NCBI RefSeq assembly: GCF_964340395.1
Contig: NC_135571.1
Coordinates: forward strand, 15,234,721 to 15,298,720
Length of the DNA: 64,000 nt
Direction of reading: 5' to 3'
Origin: Glandiceps talaboti
Lineage: Eukaryota; Hemichordata; Enteropneusta; Spengelidae
Made by a program: the position numbers and the translations under genes. Position 1 is the first letter of the stretch; the number at the start of each line of letters is the position of its first letter. This document shows, piece by piece, positions 43,401-54,879 of the stretch. The notes below the pieces were generated by a model. The model saw only the letters and a program-made list of their open reading frames with translations. It searched no databases and was not told where the DNA came from.

Positions 43401-44975
43401 GCTGCTGTCAAAACAGTGCGAGCACCTTTGGTTAGCGTCACTACATCTGAGCCATTAGAACTAGTGTGTATAGACTTTTTGACCCTAGAACCTTCTAAAG
43501 GTGGAGTTGAAAATGTGCTCGTTGTTACAGATCATTTTTCCAGATATGCTCAAGCCTATCCTACGTTAAACCAGAAAGCGACAACAGTTGCAAAAGTCCT
43601 ATGGAAAAACTTCATGTGTCAGTATGGTTTTCCCCTCAGATTGCATTCGGATCAAGGAAGAAATTTTGAAAGCGCTCTCATAAAGGAACTGTGTCAGATT
43701 ACTAATACAGTTAAGTCACATACTACACCGTATCATCCGGAAGGGAACGGATTGGCTGAAAGGTTCAACCAGACACTACTCAATATGCTAGGAACATTAG
43801 ATCCATCACAGAAACGGGACTGGAAAGAACATCTGGATGCATTAACCCATGCATATAACTGTACCCGCCAAGAATCTACTGGCTATACACCATTCTATTT
43901 AATGTTTGGGAGAAATCCTCGTCTCCCAGTAGATGTCATCTTCAATGCATCATCTGAAACCAAGGACCACTTGGATTACAATGAATACACCCAAGCACTT
44001 CGCGAAAGATTGCAGACTGCATATCGACAAGCTTGTGACCAGGCAAAGAAAGCCAGAGTGAAGCAGAAAAACCTGTACGACAGAAAAGCAAAGGCTGCAA
44101 CTCTCTCAGTAGGTGATCGTGTATTGGTGAAACTAAAGGAAGTTGGTAAACACAAGATTGGAGATCGCTGGGAGAAGACCCCCTATCTTGTTGTAGAAAA
44201 AAGACCAGATATTCCAGTTTATGTGGTTAAGCAGGAGTTCAGAGGTACAGAACGTGTCTTGCATCGGAACATGTTGAAGCAGTGTTCATTCCTACCTGTC
44301 GAAAGTGAAGAGATTACAGAAACAATAGTGACCAATAGTGATCCTGTTATTAAACCAGTTGTGAGAGATGAACCTGAAGTCAATGACTATAAAGAAGAGG
44401 GTGATACTATAGAGTATTTGGTTTCTGCGAATAAAGTACCCGGAATGATAAATCTAGCTGATGAAAAGGGAAATGACTCATTGTGTTTTAAGAAGCCAAA
44501 GGATAGTACTGTACATGGGATACCAGTAGTTCAGTCACCACCTATGCTACAGGATAGTATTGCACATGAGATACCAGTAGTTCCGTCACCACCTATGCTA
44601 CAGGAGAATCCAGTATCAACACACATTCCAGAAAACAATACGTTACTGCCACAACAAACCACACAAGAATCTATTACATCTGCACAGTCTAGACATGATA
44701 TTTCTACAGATTGTAGTCCTTCAACACAAAACCCAAGAACACCGTCAACACATGATCACACATTGCAAACACATCCCTCAGAAATTTCACAATTAGATTT
44801 TAGTGGGCACACACAGAATAATTCTACCACCCCTGATAATTTGCAAAATGGGAATGTTGTAACCGATAAGTCTACAGAAATAAATACTCGTAGATACCCA
44901 TTTAGAAAACGTAAACCTCCAGAGAGATATGGATTTATTATGTCATTAATGAGTGAAGTAGCAACAGCAGTTTAG
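40413..44975 (+). CDS. Pol polyprotein (PR-RT-RNase H-IN) of the Gypsy element
   Basis: About 1516 residues counted from GTG at 40425; no ATG starts this frame, and it is open from the frameshift site at 40413. Protease: DTGS at ~55-58. Reverse transcriptase: YLDD with catalytic Asp at ~548-549. RNase H: TDAS at ~708-711. Integrase: HHCC zinc-binding region from ~950, catalytic Asp1017, Asp1076 and Glu1112 (D-58-D-35-E), and a basic C-terminal part (VGDRVLVKL). The C-terminal tail has a near-duplicate (IPVVQSPPMLQ / IPVVPSPPMLQ) and ends with an RRYPFRKRKPPERY motif. All catalytic residues are present and there is no stop, so it is potentially active. It is expressed as Gag-Pol by the -1 shift. 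Confidence 0.96.
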   Translation, partial: RIKPVKVGHFTGGSHCSPTHTDRIDSSSGQQSDVVKPVVGPLSEAEVEVNGVTCLALIDTGSQVTTVTESFYTTHPQLASQVPESTDVLIEGAAGHDVPHSGVIRLDLTFLGRTYTKVPAFVVPTTDYRQDVPLLVGTNVIRTSQNDLRVLHGHCFHSKVKRTSDVWYSAYKELGKSELGGKTGRIGQAKYCGRRPMVIQPGEETHIPCRVPRDRDGMPYTALIESPQSKNLPNGIAIGKVLNDVQDGRTPVRVYNYSTRPVTIWPKTYLAEVHAVIDKEEFPVPEDQPVVKNNNPQSLTPDTKERGRKTNRTRQNSKREHAPLKTQPSTQCHNTTKNENQSKCSLPDLTDSAVENQGQLQKLKALLEKNSDVFSKHPLDYGRTATVKHEIPLIDNQPFRLPPRRIPHAQYQEVKKHIEDMATSGVIRPSKSPYASPIVVVRKKDGTPRICIDYRQLNLRSIRDAYPLPRIDDALEALGGAKYFSTLDLTAGYWQVEVQERDKPKTAFTTPMGLYEANRMPFGLQNAPATFQRLMMSCLGDQHFSTVLIYLDDIIIFSRTFNEHLDRAQLVFDRLREHGLKLKPQKCHLLKKEVHYLGHVVSANGISTDPEKTRAVKDWPRPSNRKDLLKYLGFTGYYRRFIKGYSTIAAPLFRLTSGDPRRRRKGSNLKKDVPPFIWNETCEDAFQCLKLKLLSAPILGYPDFTKPFTLQTDASAQGLGAVLVQQQDGKDRVIAYCSRGLRPPETRYPAHKLEFLCLKWAVTDKLRDYLYGNQFTVLTDNNPLVYVMSSAKLEATCQRWVSQLAMFDFDIKYRPGRSNANADALSRIPKQEVAQTLKVVCNMAKCTDEDEDYTKPIPSYSETLPSMTLQELRFCQHQDSSIMEVIQARSLSKKPGRRQMEHLSVEARLLVHQWDKLTLRDGILYRKIRPPKGTEIFQLVLPPKYRRDVFQKLHSEMGHLGFDKTLDLVRSRFYWPKMYVQVKTWCDQCERCCLRKAAVKTVRAPLVSVTTSEPLELVCIDFLTLEPSKGGVENVLVVTDHFSRYAQAYPTLNQKATTVAKVLWKNFMCQYGFPLRLHSDQGRNFESALIKELCQITNTVKSHTTPYHPEGNGLAERFNQTLLNMLGTLDPSQKRDWKEHLDALTHAYNCTRQESTGYTPFYLMFGRNPRLPVDVIFNASSETKDHLDYNEYTQALRERLQTAYRQACDQAKKARVKQKNLYDRKAKAATLSVGDRVLVKLKEVGKHKIGDRWEKTPYLVVEKRPDIPVYVVKQEFRGTERVLHRNMLKQCSFLPVESEEITETIVTNSDPVIKPVVRDEPEVNDYKEEGDTIEYLVSANKVPGMINLADEKGNDSLCFKKPKDSTVHGIPVVQSPPMLQDSIAHEIPVVPSPPMLQENPVSTHIPENNTLLPQQTTQESITSAQSRHDISTDCSPSTQNPRTPSTHDHTLQTHPSEISQLDFSGHTQNNSTTPDNLQNGNVVTDKSTEINTRRYPFRKRKPPERYGFIMSLMSEVATAV

Positions 44976-45044
44976 AAGCCATTTTTTGTAAACTTTCGTA
45001 AAACAGTAAAAAATGCTGAAAATGACGAGCCGTCATTTTTTAAA

Positions 45045-45055
45045 TCAGGGGAGTA
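45045..45055 (+). other. Polypurine tract of the Gypsy element
   Basis: The purine-rich CAGGGGAGTA stretch ends where the 3' LTR begins, the expected priming site for plus-strand DNA. Confidence 0.6.
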
Positions 45056-45415
45056 TGTGACCAAGATTTTGATATAATATAATGTATACTCTGTTTCATC
45101 ATTGACCTGTAATTCTTTGTAATGCATATCACACTGTGACCTTTTGTGGGACGCCCTCACGAGGCAGAGAGGTGACATCAATCGACCTCTTTTGCAATAT
45201 GGCTGTCTGACAATAGCTGTCTGACAATAGGTACTGCCATGGACAGATGGAGCCGCTGACTGATTAGCAATAAAGACATTACAACTTATAGTGTGAACCA
45301 TGTCTGCGACTGAGTCAGTGTATGATCGTGTTCCCCTGGAGGGTTTGGGCTAAAAATACACAACGCAATCCAAGTTAACATCGACGATCACAACCGAACC
45401 GATGCCAGGGGTCAC

Positions 45416-45416
<1 letters not shown>
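45056..45416 (+). repeat. 3' LTR, 361 bp
   Basis: Same length and, by eye, the same sequence as the 5' LTR, including AATAAA at 45269-45274 and the TGTGACC...GGTCACA ends. Confidence 0.97.
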
Positions 45417-45446
<30 letters not shown>

Positions 45447-45468
45447 TGTATGTATGTATGTATGTATG
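45417..45468. repeat. (TATG)n microsatellite, right part
   Basis: Continuation of the tetranucleotide array split by the Gypsy insertion. It grades into GT-rich sequence to about 45560. Confidence 0.95.
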
Positions 45469-45796
45469 GTGTGCATATATGTGCGTGTATGTGTATATAT
45501 GTATATGGTGTGTGTGCTTGTGTGTGTGGGATGTGTGTGCATGCATGTGTGTGCATGTACAAATGTATGTGAGAGGCTGGGTGGCTGTGTACAATGTTTT
45601 TTTTTACAATGTACCAATATGTTGAGATGAGTCTAACAATATGTTGAGATGTAATATATAATAATAGTATTTATTTGTCTCAAGGCCACCGGCCAATATG
45701 ACACAATACATAATGCAATTTTAACTATATAGAAATATGAACAGGATAAACAAAAAAAGAAGAAAGTAAACGTTCTATACACTCATTGAAACAATT

Positions 45797-46110
45797 TTAC
45801 AGAAAATATTCTTTTCTCAAGTTAATAGCTTTAAACACAAATTTACCAAGATTTCGTAAAACTGTTTGTGACTCTGACCTCATTAATGTACAAAATTTAT
45901 CTTCTGTATGAAAAATATAGTAATACTGAGGTAAAAGATATCTCAAGTTCTGATACAGTGGACATACAAATATGACATGGTATTCATCCTCTATACCCTG
46001 TGTACAAATTTCACAGATTCTGTTATCAATGTCAACACCAGTATAAATCCCCTCTTGAACTCTTAAACCGAGACATGAACATCTCAATCTGGCTAACGCA
46101 TGTCTATACT
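45797..46110 (-). pseudogene. LINE pol C-terminal zinc-knuckle-like end
   Basis: Contains LRVQEGIYTG, then C-x2-C...DEYHVIFVCPLY, the Cys/His pattern at the end of many LINE ORF2 proteins. Removing the inserted element and one copy of its 9-bp target duplication puts this piece in frame with the upstream one. Confidence 0.8.
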
Positions 46111-46648
46111 TAGTCTATCAGCTAGCCCTCGGATGTTCTTCCGATAAAATATGACACACAGCCGAACAACGCTATCGAGGATGGAACATCCGAGGTCTAG
46201 CGAATGTCATCAGGATATAAATAACTGCCAATCAGAGAACCGTATTAGCGACAAGCACAAACAGAGGACAATAGCTAAATTTTCATGCATATTCATCTTA
46301 AGGAGGGGCTTGTATAAATAACCACCAATGCGTTAACTGAAATGTGTGAATGACAACATCTACACACTCATCAAACTCACAATTACCATAAACCGATAAG
46401 CCATAGTAATGACGTAAATGTGTTTGTCAACACTTGCATGCAGAGATTCCCTGAGGTCATAGGTTATTGAATATATTAAAGTATATATATGCATATATGG
46501 CCCAACCCACCGTTTATCATAATCTCAATGGAATGTCCGGTCTGAAAATGACATTCGCTAGACTGTTCGGGCAGGCCCTCACATGCGAACTTCGTTCGCT
46601 TATAGTTATAGCATCGAAAGAAAGCCCGAACGTCTAGCAGCAAGACTA
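46111..46648. mobile_element. Mutator-like TIR element with 9-bp TSD, inside a LINE
   Basis: The ends are imperfect inverted repeats: TAGTCTATCAGCTAGCCCTC at the left and TAGTCTTGCTGCTAGACGTT read from the right. The 9-bp duplication GTCTATACT is at 46102-46110 and 46649-46657. The left end contains a second inverted pair (CCTCGGATGTTC at 46126 and its complement at about 46187). It shares sequence with 14850-15443 and 13412-13612. Non-coding. Confidence 0.8.
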
Positions 46649-47213
46649 GTCTATACTTTAAATCTGTAATCTCCATCAAGTATTTCTCTGGCTCCAGCAT
46701 ACTTTTGAAATTACGATATGTTTTGAGTCTGTCTTTTGTGCATATTTCACTATACCATTCCTGTTTGTAAACATCAGTTACACGTTGTTTGAATTCCGAA
46801 ATGAACGATGCCATGTCCCCTACACCTTGATGAAGCCAAACTATGCCGAAGCCATATGAGCAAAGGACATGTTTGATCTCTGTGGCCCATGATGAGTGAC
46901 CATTTTCGTCATTTTTAAACATGAGCTTGTATGCATGGGCGGCTAGCCTGTCATCTGAGAGCCCAGTAAGGCGTAACCAATACTTAATGCATTTTGTAAT
47001 TGAGTTAATAAACAAGGGATACATGTATCTTCCACACTCCCCAAGTACAGCTTCATTTGGCATACTTTGGGTAACGCCTAAAAAATGTTTACACAATTTT
47101 AAGTGTACCCTTTCTGTTATAACATATTGCTTATATCCCCAAATCTCAGTTCCGTACAATAATATTGGTGCAATAAGAGAATCGAACAGTTTAAAATAAT
47201 GTTGAGATGTCAT
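46649..47213 (-). pseudogene. LINE pol C-terminal part, upstream piece
   Basis: Starts with FKLFDSLIAPILLYGTEIWG, the block that follows the RT domain in many animal LINEs, and continues through NSITKCIKYWLRL to KSMLEPEKYLMEITDLKYR. The frame then enters the inserted element. The 5' part of the ORF is missing, so it is a dead copy. Confidence 0.8.
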
Positions 47214-47215
47214 TC

Positions 47216-47751
47216 AAGACAAGATGATGATATTCAAATTACACATGATTTAAGGTAAAAAAATCCAGAGCCCAAAACTACTAGTACCAGTTGAATTGGT
47301 CTAAAAGTGGATTGATGGGTTTCTTAGGATCTCTTGATGTAGAATTTTTAAAGACACTATCAGCCATTTGTAGAAGTTAGGTTTAAAAATTGAAATTTGG
47401 TAGAAAAATTACAACTCGAATAAGATCTGGGTGAAAATTATAGGAATGTTTCTAGAATAAAAAAATTGTCCAGCTGAAGGTATAGTGAGTTGCTACGCAA
47501 CAATTGTATATCATGTACCAGTACATGTACAGGTACCATACACACACTGTATATGGTTAGAGCTACTACTAACTTCAGTTACTAAGCAACAATTGTATAT
47601 CACTAGTCATTGTCTATACATGAAGCAGTGATACATACATGTAACAACTCCAGGTTATCAAAGTTGAGGTATATTTGATAATCATTTGATTTGACTAATT
47701 TGTATTTGAAGTCTTCAATAATATGGATGTACATTGAATTGACACCATCAT
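47216..47751. other. Intergenic, no gene seen
   Basis: AT-rich. CAACAATTGTATATCA is present twice (about 47499 and 47587). No ORF. Confidence 0.45.
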
Positions 47752-50633
47752 AAAGTCTCAGTAACCATACAGTAAACCCAGCATAAAGTCACTATTCTCA
47801 GTAACCATACAGTAAACCCAGCATAAAGTCACTATTCTCAGTAACCATACAGTAAACCCAGCATAAAGTGACTATTCTCAGTAACCATACAGTAAACCCA
47901 GCATAAAGTGACTATTCTCAGTAACCATACAGTAAACCCAGCATAAAGTCACTATTCTCAGTAACCATACAATAAACCCAGCATAAAGTGACTATTCTCA
48001 GTAACCATACAGTAAACCCAGCATAAAGTGACTATTCTCAGTAACCATACAGTAAACCCAGCATAAAGTCACTATTCTCAGTAACCATACAGTAAACCCA
48101 GCATAAAGTCACTATTCTCAGTAACTATACAGTAAACCCAGCATAAAGTCACTATTCTCAGTAACCATACAGTAAACCCAGCATAAAGTGACTATTCTCA
48201 GTAACCATACAGTAAACCCAGCATAAAGTCACTATTCTCAGTAACCATACAGTAAACCCAGCATAAAGTCACAAGTCTCAGTAACCATACAGTAAACCCA
48301 GCATAAAGTGACAATTCTCAGTAACCATACAGTGAACCCAGCATAAAGTGACTATTCTCAGTAACTATACAGTAAACCCAGCATAAAGTGACTATTCTCA
48401 GTAACCATACAGTAAACCCAGCATAAAGTGACTACTCTCAGTAACCATACAGTAAACCCAGCATAAAGTCACTATTCTCAGTAACCATACAGTAAACCCA
48501 GCATAAAGTGACTATTCTCAGTAACTATACAGTAAACCCAGCATAAAGTCACTATTCTCAGTAACCATACAGTAAACCCAGCATAAAGTGACTATTCTCA
48601 GTAACTATACAGTAAACCCAGCATAAAGTCACTATTCTCAGTAACCATACAGTAAACCCAGCATAAAGTCACAAGTCTCAGTAACCATACAGTGAACCCA
48701 GCATAAAGTGACTATTCTCAGTAACCATACAGTAAACCCAGCATAAAGTGACTATTCTCAGTAACTAAACAGTAAACCCAGCATAAAGTGACTATTCTCA
48801 GTAACCATACAGTAAACCCAGCATAAAGTCATTATTCTCAGTAACCATACAGTAAACCCAGCATAAAGTGACAATTCTCAGTAACCATACAGTAAACCCA
48901 GCATAAAGTGACTATTCTCAGTAACCATACAGTGAACCCAGTATAAAGTGACTATTCTCAGTAACCATACAGTAAACCCAGCATAAAGTGACAATTCTCA
49001 GTAACCATACAGTGAACCCAGCATAAAGTGACTATTCTCAGTAACCATACAGTAAACCCAGCATAAAGTGACTATTCTCAGTAACCATACAATAAACCCA
49101 GCATAAAGTGACTATTCTCAGTAACCATACAGTAAACCCAGTATAAAGTGACTATTCTCAGTTACCATACAATAAACCCAGCATAAAGTGACTATTCTCA
49201 GTAACCATACAGTAAACCCAGCATAAAGTGACTATTCTCAGTAACCATACAGTGAACCCAGCATAAAGTGACAGTTCTCAGTAACCATACAGTGAACCCA
49301 GCATAAAGTGACTATTCTCAGTAACCATACAATAAACCCAGCATAAAGTGACTATTCTCAGTAACCATACAATAAACCCAGCATAAAGTGACTATTCTCA
49401 GTAACCATACAGTAAACCCAGCATAAAGTGACTACTCTCAGTAACCATACAGTAAACCCAGCATAAAGTCACTATTCTCAGTAACCATACAGTAAACCCA
49501 GCATAAAGTGACTATTCTCAGTAACTAAACAGTAAACCCAGTATAAAGTGACTATTCTCAGTAACCATACAGTAAACCCAGCATAAAGTCACTATTCTCA
49601 GTAACCATACAGTGAACCCAGCATAAAGTGACAGTTCTCAGTAACCATACAGTAAACCCAGCATAAAGTGACTATTCTCAGTAACCATACAATAAACCCA
49701 GCATAAAGTGACTATTCTCAGTAACCATACAATAAACCCAGCATAAAGTGACTATTCTCAGTAACCATACAGTAAACCCAGCATAAAGTCACTATTCTCA
49801 GTAACCATACAATAAACCCAGCATAAAGTGACTATTCTCAGTAACCATACAGTGAACCCAGCATAAAGTGACTATTCTCAGTAACCATACAGTAAACCCA
49901 GCATAAAGTGACTATTCTCAGTAACCATACAGTAAACCCAGCATAAAGTGACTATTCTCAGTAACCATACAGTAAACCCAGCATAAAGTGACTATTCTCA
50001 GTAACCATACAGTAAACCCAGTATAAAGTGACTATTCTCAGTAACCATACAGTAAACCCAGCATAAAGTGACAATTCTCAGTAACCATACAATAAACCCA
50101 GTATAAAGTGACAGTTCTCAGTAACCATACAGTAAACCCAGCATAAAGTGACAGTTCTCAGTAACCATACAATAAACCCAGTATAAAGTGACTATTCTCA
50201 GTAACCATACAGTAAACCCAGCATAAAGTCACAAGTCTCAGTAACCATACAGTGAACCCAGCATAAAGTAACAATTCTCAGTAACCATACAGTAAACCCA
50301 GCATAAAGTGACAATTCTCAGTAACCATACAGTAAACCCAGCATAAAGTGACAATTCTCAGTAACCATACAGTAAACCCAGCATAAAGTGACTATTCTCA
50401 GTAACCATACAGTGAACCCAGCATAAAGTGACTATTCTCAGTAACCATACAGTAAACCCAGCATAAAGTGACAATTCTCAGTAACCATACAGTAAACCCA
50501 GCATAAAGTGACTATTCTCAGTAACCATACAGTAAACCCAGCATAAAGTGACTATTCTCAGTAACCATACAGTAAACCCAGCATAAAGTCACTATTCTCA
50601 GTAACCATACAGTGAACCCAGCATAAAGTCACT
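47752..50633. repeat. 40-bp minisatellite, about 72 copies
   Basis: Units GTAACCATACAGTAAACCCA plus GCATAAAGTGACTATTCTCA run in perfect 40-bp register with no indel over 2.9 kb. Variation sits at a few positions (GTC/GTG, CTATT/CAATT/CAAGT, GTAAA/GTGAA/ATAAA). Not a multiple of three, and non-coding. Confidence 0.98.
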
Positions 50634-50867
50634 TTCAGCATGTAAAATATATACTCAACTCTGAATATAAAAGTGGGTCACTTAAATTTCACTCCCCGTT
50701 TTAGCACAACAGAAATAAGGTTCAGTACAAATGAAGTACATGCTGCATTGCACTATAGTAGTGCTATAGGCATGGCAAACTCTGTCTGTCTGTTCATGTC
50801 TGTTTGTCCATCTGTCTGTTTGTTTGTTTGTTTGTTTGTTTGTCTGTCTTTCTATGTCAGTCAGTCT
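50634..50867. other. Spacer, no gene seen
   Basis: Unique sequence leading into CTGT/TTTG repeats. Confidence 0.4.
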
Positions 50868-50868
50868 G

Positions 50869-50927
<59 letters not shown>

Positions 50928-51073
50928 GTATGTATGTATGTATGTATGTATGTATGTATGTATGTATGTATGTATGTATGTATGTATGTATGTATGTATG
51001 TATGTATGTATGTCTGTCTGTGACTGACTGGCTGAATGACTGTCTGTCTGAGGATGTACATGTATATATATAA

Positions 51074-51145
<72 letters not shown>
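50868..51145. repeat. (CTGT)n, (TATG)n and (GT)n microsatellite cluster
   Basis: (CTGT)n to about 50927, (TATG)n to about 51013, a short unique part, then (GT)n at about 51076-51142. Confidence 0.96.
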
Positions 51146-51150
<5 letters not shown>

Positions 51151-51814
51151 TAAAATTGATTTAAAGTAAAAAAACTGCCAATTTTCTTGACACTATAAAT
51201 TAAATTTGTATTTCTACCCTGGCTAAAATATTCAACCAAAACAAAGACTGACAATTTCTACACTCGAACTATGGAAATCTCACAACTGGTGAGCATCAAA
51301 AATAATGTACGAGATATCAATGACAATTTTTCATTTTCTGAAAATTGTTAAAAGTATGAACACCACAGGATCCCACATCCACTGACTCTGTTTACTGATA
51401 AGGACACTGCATGTGATAATGATCAAATGAGACAGTGTGGCTCATACCAGAGGCCCATACCATTATGAAGTATACAGCAATAACAATAACAACTTCATCT
51501 CATTATAATTCAAGCTACATACAACAAGTTATTTGTTGATCACTGAAATTAGTATTGAAATGGTTTTATTATTGTGTCTATTCATGTACTTTGAATGATT
51601 TTTTTTTATATCTAGCAGGCGCAGAAGTACATGTAGCACTACTTTTACAAAATGAAGTCATCCTTTGGAAAATAGTTCATGTAAATTTACGCTCAAAAGT
51701 TGTGATCGTTGGAACAAAAATACTCGACATGTGATCAATTTATCATTATTTCAAACTCAACTGCTTGTCCGACATGTAAATAATTGACTTTGGCTTTCCC
51801 ATCGACTTGCAAGG
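51146..51814. other. Intergenic, no gene seen
   Basis: Unique AT-rich sequence, no supported exon. Confidence 0.4.
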
Positions 51815-52207
51815 GTAGACGATGCCTCCTGTAAACATGCTATACCAAATCAAGTACTGTTGTCTTTGCTTGGTACATGTAATTCCGACATCTTTGCTAT
51901 GATCATACATCCTATGATTTAATTTGCAAGCTGATGACTTCAATTCTGGTCGAAACATTGTGAATGTGTGACATTTTCAATGGACAAACACAGTGTGTGT
52001 AATGTACATGCCACAGTTTGTTGTAGACGATGCCTCCTGTAAACATGCTATACCAAATCAAGTACTGTTGTCTTCGCTTGGTACATGTAATTCCTAAATC
52101 TTTGCTATGATCATACATCCTATGATTTGCAAGACGATGACTTCAATTCTGGTGGAAATATTGTGACTACAGACACGTGTGTGTGGTGTACAGGCCTTAG
52201 TTTGTTG
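51815..52207. repeat. 208-bp tandem duplication
   Basis: The segment starting GTAGACGATGCCTCCTGTAA at 51815 recurs at 52023, with about 90% or more identity over the first ~145 bp and lower similarity to the end (CAGTTTGTTGTA against TAGTTTGTTGTC). The matching minus frames in each copy are short and unrecognised. Confidence 0.8.
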
Positions 52208-52506
52208 TCAGAATACACAAGTTATATCTCTCCTCCCATCGCTCATTCCATTTTGGCTGTGTGTTGTGTCAGACAGATAACACTAATGTACATGTATCTA
52301 AGTATTCATTTCTTGCCAATTATTTTGTAATAGAGTAAACATTCCACAATCAAAAATACACACCACTCGGTTTCATTTTCACCAAAATTAAGATGTAATA
52401 TTTCAAAATTCAAAGACCAACTCTACCGAGAAATGGTATGTGCTATGGTGCTAGTCTTGTACAATCTTATCTAATGTTATCAGCAGTAAAGGAAGTCACA
52501 TGAGAT
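52208..52506. other. Intergenic, no gene seen
   Basis: Unique sequence. Confidence 0.35.
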
Positions 52507-52700
52507 AAGGGGTGGACCATTTGATATCCGGGGGGGGGGGGGGGGGGGGGCTTGGAAGATTTCGGGGAAAAAAAAAGATGCCAAATGGATTTGCTTGAAA
52601 AAAAAATCCGGATATGAGTGGGTGATGAAAAAAAAAAGATGGACCACTGCTGCTAGAAAAAAAAATGTCTTGGCAGGGAAATGATGCAGGTTCGAGTATA
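52507..52700. mobile_element. Solo end of the G-rich TIR family
   Basis: AAGGGGTGGACCATTTGATA, a long G run and four A-run words (GGGGAAAAAAAAAGATG, CTTGAAAAAAAAATCC and others) match the left arm of 29536-30450. No inverted partner was found nearby. Confidence 0.5.
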
Positions 52701-53700
52701 CTGTTCAACCTGCTCTTACATCTCCAACCAGGACACTTGTCAAATCATGACAAACAGTTTCAAACACATGTCAGTGATCAGTCAGTTTCGTTAGCCTGTG
52801 GTACACATACATATTTGTTCTTGTCTCTGTTCCTTTCATAAATGGTACTAGTTACAGAACATGCCATGTACATGTAAGTGTTTGGCTGTTTCACAATCAG
52901 TGCTTCACTTATCTTACACTTTGGGGCAAAAGTGAACTTGAAGGTTTTGTAATGGTAACCTTCATACTATTGGATAGTTTATAAAAGAACTTAATAATCT
53001 AAATTGTTCTAGTCTCTTCAGTATGAATTTGTCAGAAGGGATGATACACTTCCTATTTCAGACACTACATGTATCGACACCACAACTCAAATTCAAGTTT
53101 CTATTGTACACTACTATGACCTCCTAAAGTGCTCTAACACATCAGTAACTTTACTATACATGCAATATCAATGCCCCTATACCAATGTTACAGGCACACT
53201 TTTATAGCATGGAAAACTTACTTAAAAAGTTATATTTACTTTAGCTTTTCGATGCTTGGCAATATATATCTCAGAGGCTATGAATAACCTAAAAATTGCC
53301 TAAATAGAAACAAAAAACTGCAGATCTGGTGGGGGGGGACCCCTTGGACTCCATCACCCCAGAGGCCACTCATTCGTTAAACCAACAATAAGATTCACCA
53401 AAATTGGTAAAAAAACTTGAAAAGCTTCTAGGGGAGACCCCCTAGGACCCCCCCCCCCCATAAGAGGTAGACATGTCCAAGCCTCAAATCAAAGTTCTTC
53501 CCTCCACCTCTTACTGTCAAGATGCTATGAAACCTTATTTAAAAAATGTTTCAACCATGTGTAGTTGCTTTTTACAATTGTTAGAGCTGTCTTGTAAAGC
53601 TTGCAAATTATTGTCTGAAAGTGTCTGTTAATAGCCTGAAAATTGGCTTTAAGAGTAAAAATCCTCCAGGGCTTCAAATCTCAACTTACAGGTACATTTG
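52701..53700. other. Intergenic, no gene seen
   Basis: Unique sequence. A GC-rich repeat-like patch (GGACCCCTTGGACTCCATCA, and GGGAGACCCCCTAGGACCC) lies at 53330-53460. No exon. Confidence 0.4.
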
Positions 53701-53930
53701 TAAGTCTCGTTTAATTGGGGAATTCTACCTCATAATGACGTCATCAGGGACTACATGAGATTTGAAAGCAATGTGTTCACGAGATGTAAGACAAAATAAG
53801 CACTCGGACACACAATTTATAACAACCCATGTCTATATTGTTACAACAAATTACTGTATACAAGTAACAATTCATACAAGCAATTCATTGCTATTCTGGA
53901 CTCAATGTCCATACATTCTTTCACTTATGT

Positions 53931-54879
53931 TTAACACTGAATGTTCATTGTTGATAACAGTCCTTTGGCAAAACTATCCTGTGTCTGGACTGGTTTATTA
54001 TAGTACTTAGCAAATGTTGATGGTCTGCACCAGCCAGCTCTGTTCATGATAATTTCAAGAGGCACACCTCTTATCTTTGCTGCAGAAGTTGATGATGATC
54101 TTGTACTATGTGCAGAGAACTTGGTAATGTCAATACCTACTCTAGACAATACTGTCTTTACCCATCTTGCTAAAGTATCCTTAGATACTGCATTGTAAGG
54201 CTTTACATAGCTGAGTAATAGTTTAATAATGAGTTTTCTCATGTCTCAAAGGTTTTGTGCGGAGTAAGTACTCTTGCAATACAAACACAACACATAAACG
54301 CCTATCTGGCGGCAAAGCCAATAACTCTAACTCTGACTTGTGTACACCAAGTCTTGTTGTTTTCAACACTTTATCAATAACAAACTTGTAACTTGATTTA
54401 ATACCAACGATCATATTATTTAAATTCAGACAATGGATGGTGTGTAACCTTTGACCTGATAAGATTGCTATCAATGTCACTAACTTTAAAGTAAGGTCCT
54501 TTAATGTGAGATTTCTCATTGGAGATAACTTCCTGAGATAAGTTAACACTTGGTCTACATCCCAGGTTTCAACATACTTTGGCAAGGTCGGCCTACTTTG
54601 AAAGACCCCTTTCATAAATCTAACCACCAATTTATGTGAGCCAAAAGGCATATCTAGAGGCACTTGTATTACACTTGACAGTGCCAATCTGGCAGTGTTA
54701 ATTGCACTGTATTGCAAGCCAGAATGGTAAAGTTCAGTTAAGAACTCTAGAGCTTTGTCTATAGTTGTATGAATGGGATCAATTTTCCTTTTGCTACAGA
54801 ATGCATTCCATCTCTACAAGTAGGGTTCATATTGTCTTTTAGTTGACTGTCTCCATGACGACATGATGATGGATGCAGT
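53931..54879 (-). pseudogene. DIRS-like tyrosine recombinase, broken
   Basis: The N-terminal part (STKRQYEPYL, near 54820) ends in a TAG. The frame then runs 54717-54223 with the first catalytic Arg in LSGQRLHTIHCLN. A frameshift near 54240 moves to a frame ending at 53931 that holds the HxxR box (SAHSTRSSSTSA) and the nucleophile Tyr region (STFAKYYNKPV). The R...HxxR...Y order defines the family. At least one stop and one frameshift make it non-functional. Confidence 0.8.

Larger units (their letters stand above)
38028..45416 (+). mobile_element. Complete Ty3/Gypsy LTR retrotransposon (7389 bp)
   Basis: Two LTRs, identical as far as read by eye, bracket gag and pol in the order PR-RT-RNase H-IN, which defines Ty3/Gypsy. 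Both reading frames are intact. TATG directly abuts both ends, but the target is itself a TATG array, so the target duplication cannot be separated from it. LTR identity implies a very recent insertion. No env-like third frame is present. Confidence 0.97.
45640..47215 (-). mobile_element. 5'-truncated LINE (non-LTR retrotransposon), split by a TIR element
   Basis: On the minus strand the fragment holds the C-terminal part of a LINE reverse-transcriptase polyprotein (LIAPILLYGTEIWG, ~47190-47150) and its Cys/His end. It finishes in a non-coding tail containing AATAAATACTATTA near 45660-45680. A 538-bp element (46111-46648) interrupts the coding part. The clade is not assigned. Confidence 0.8.
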
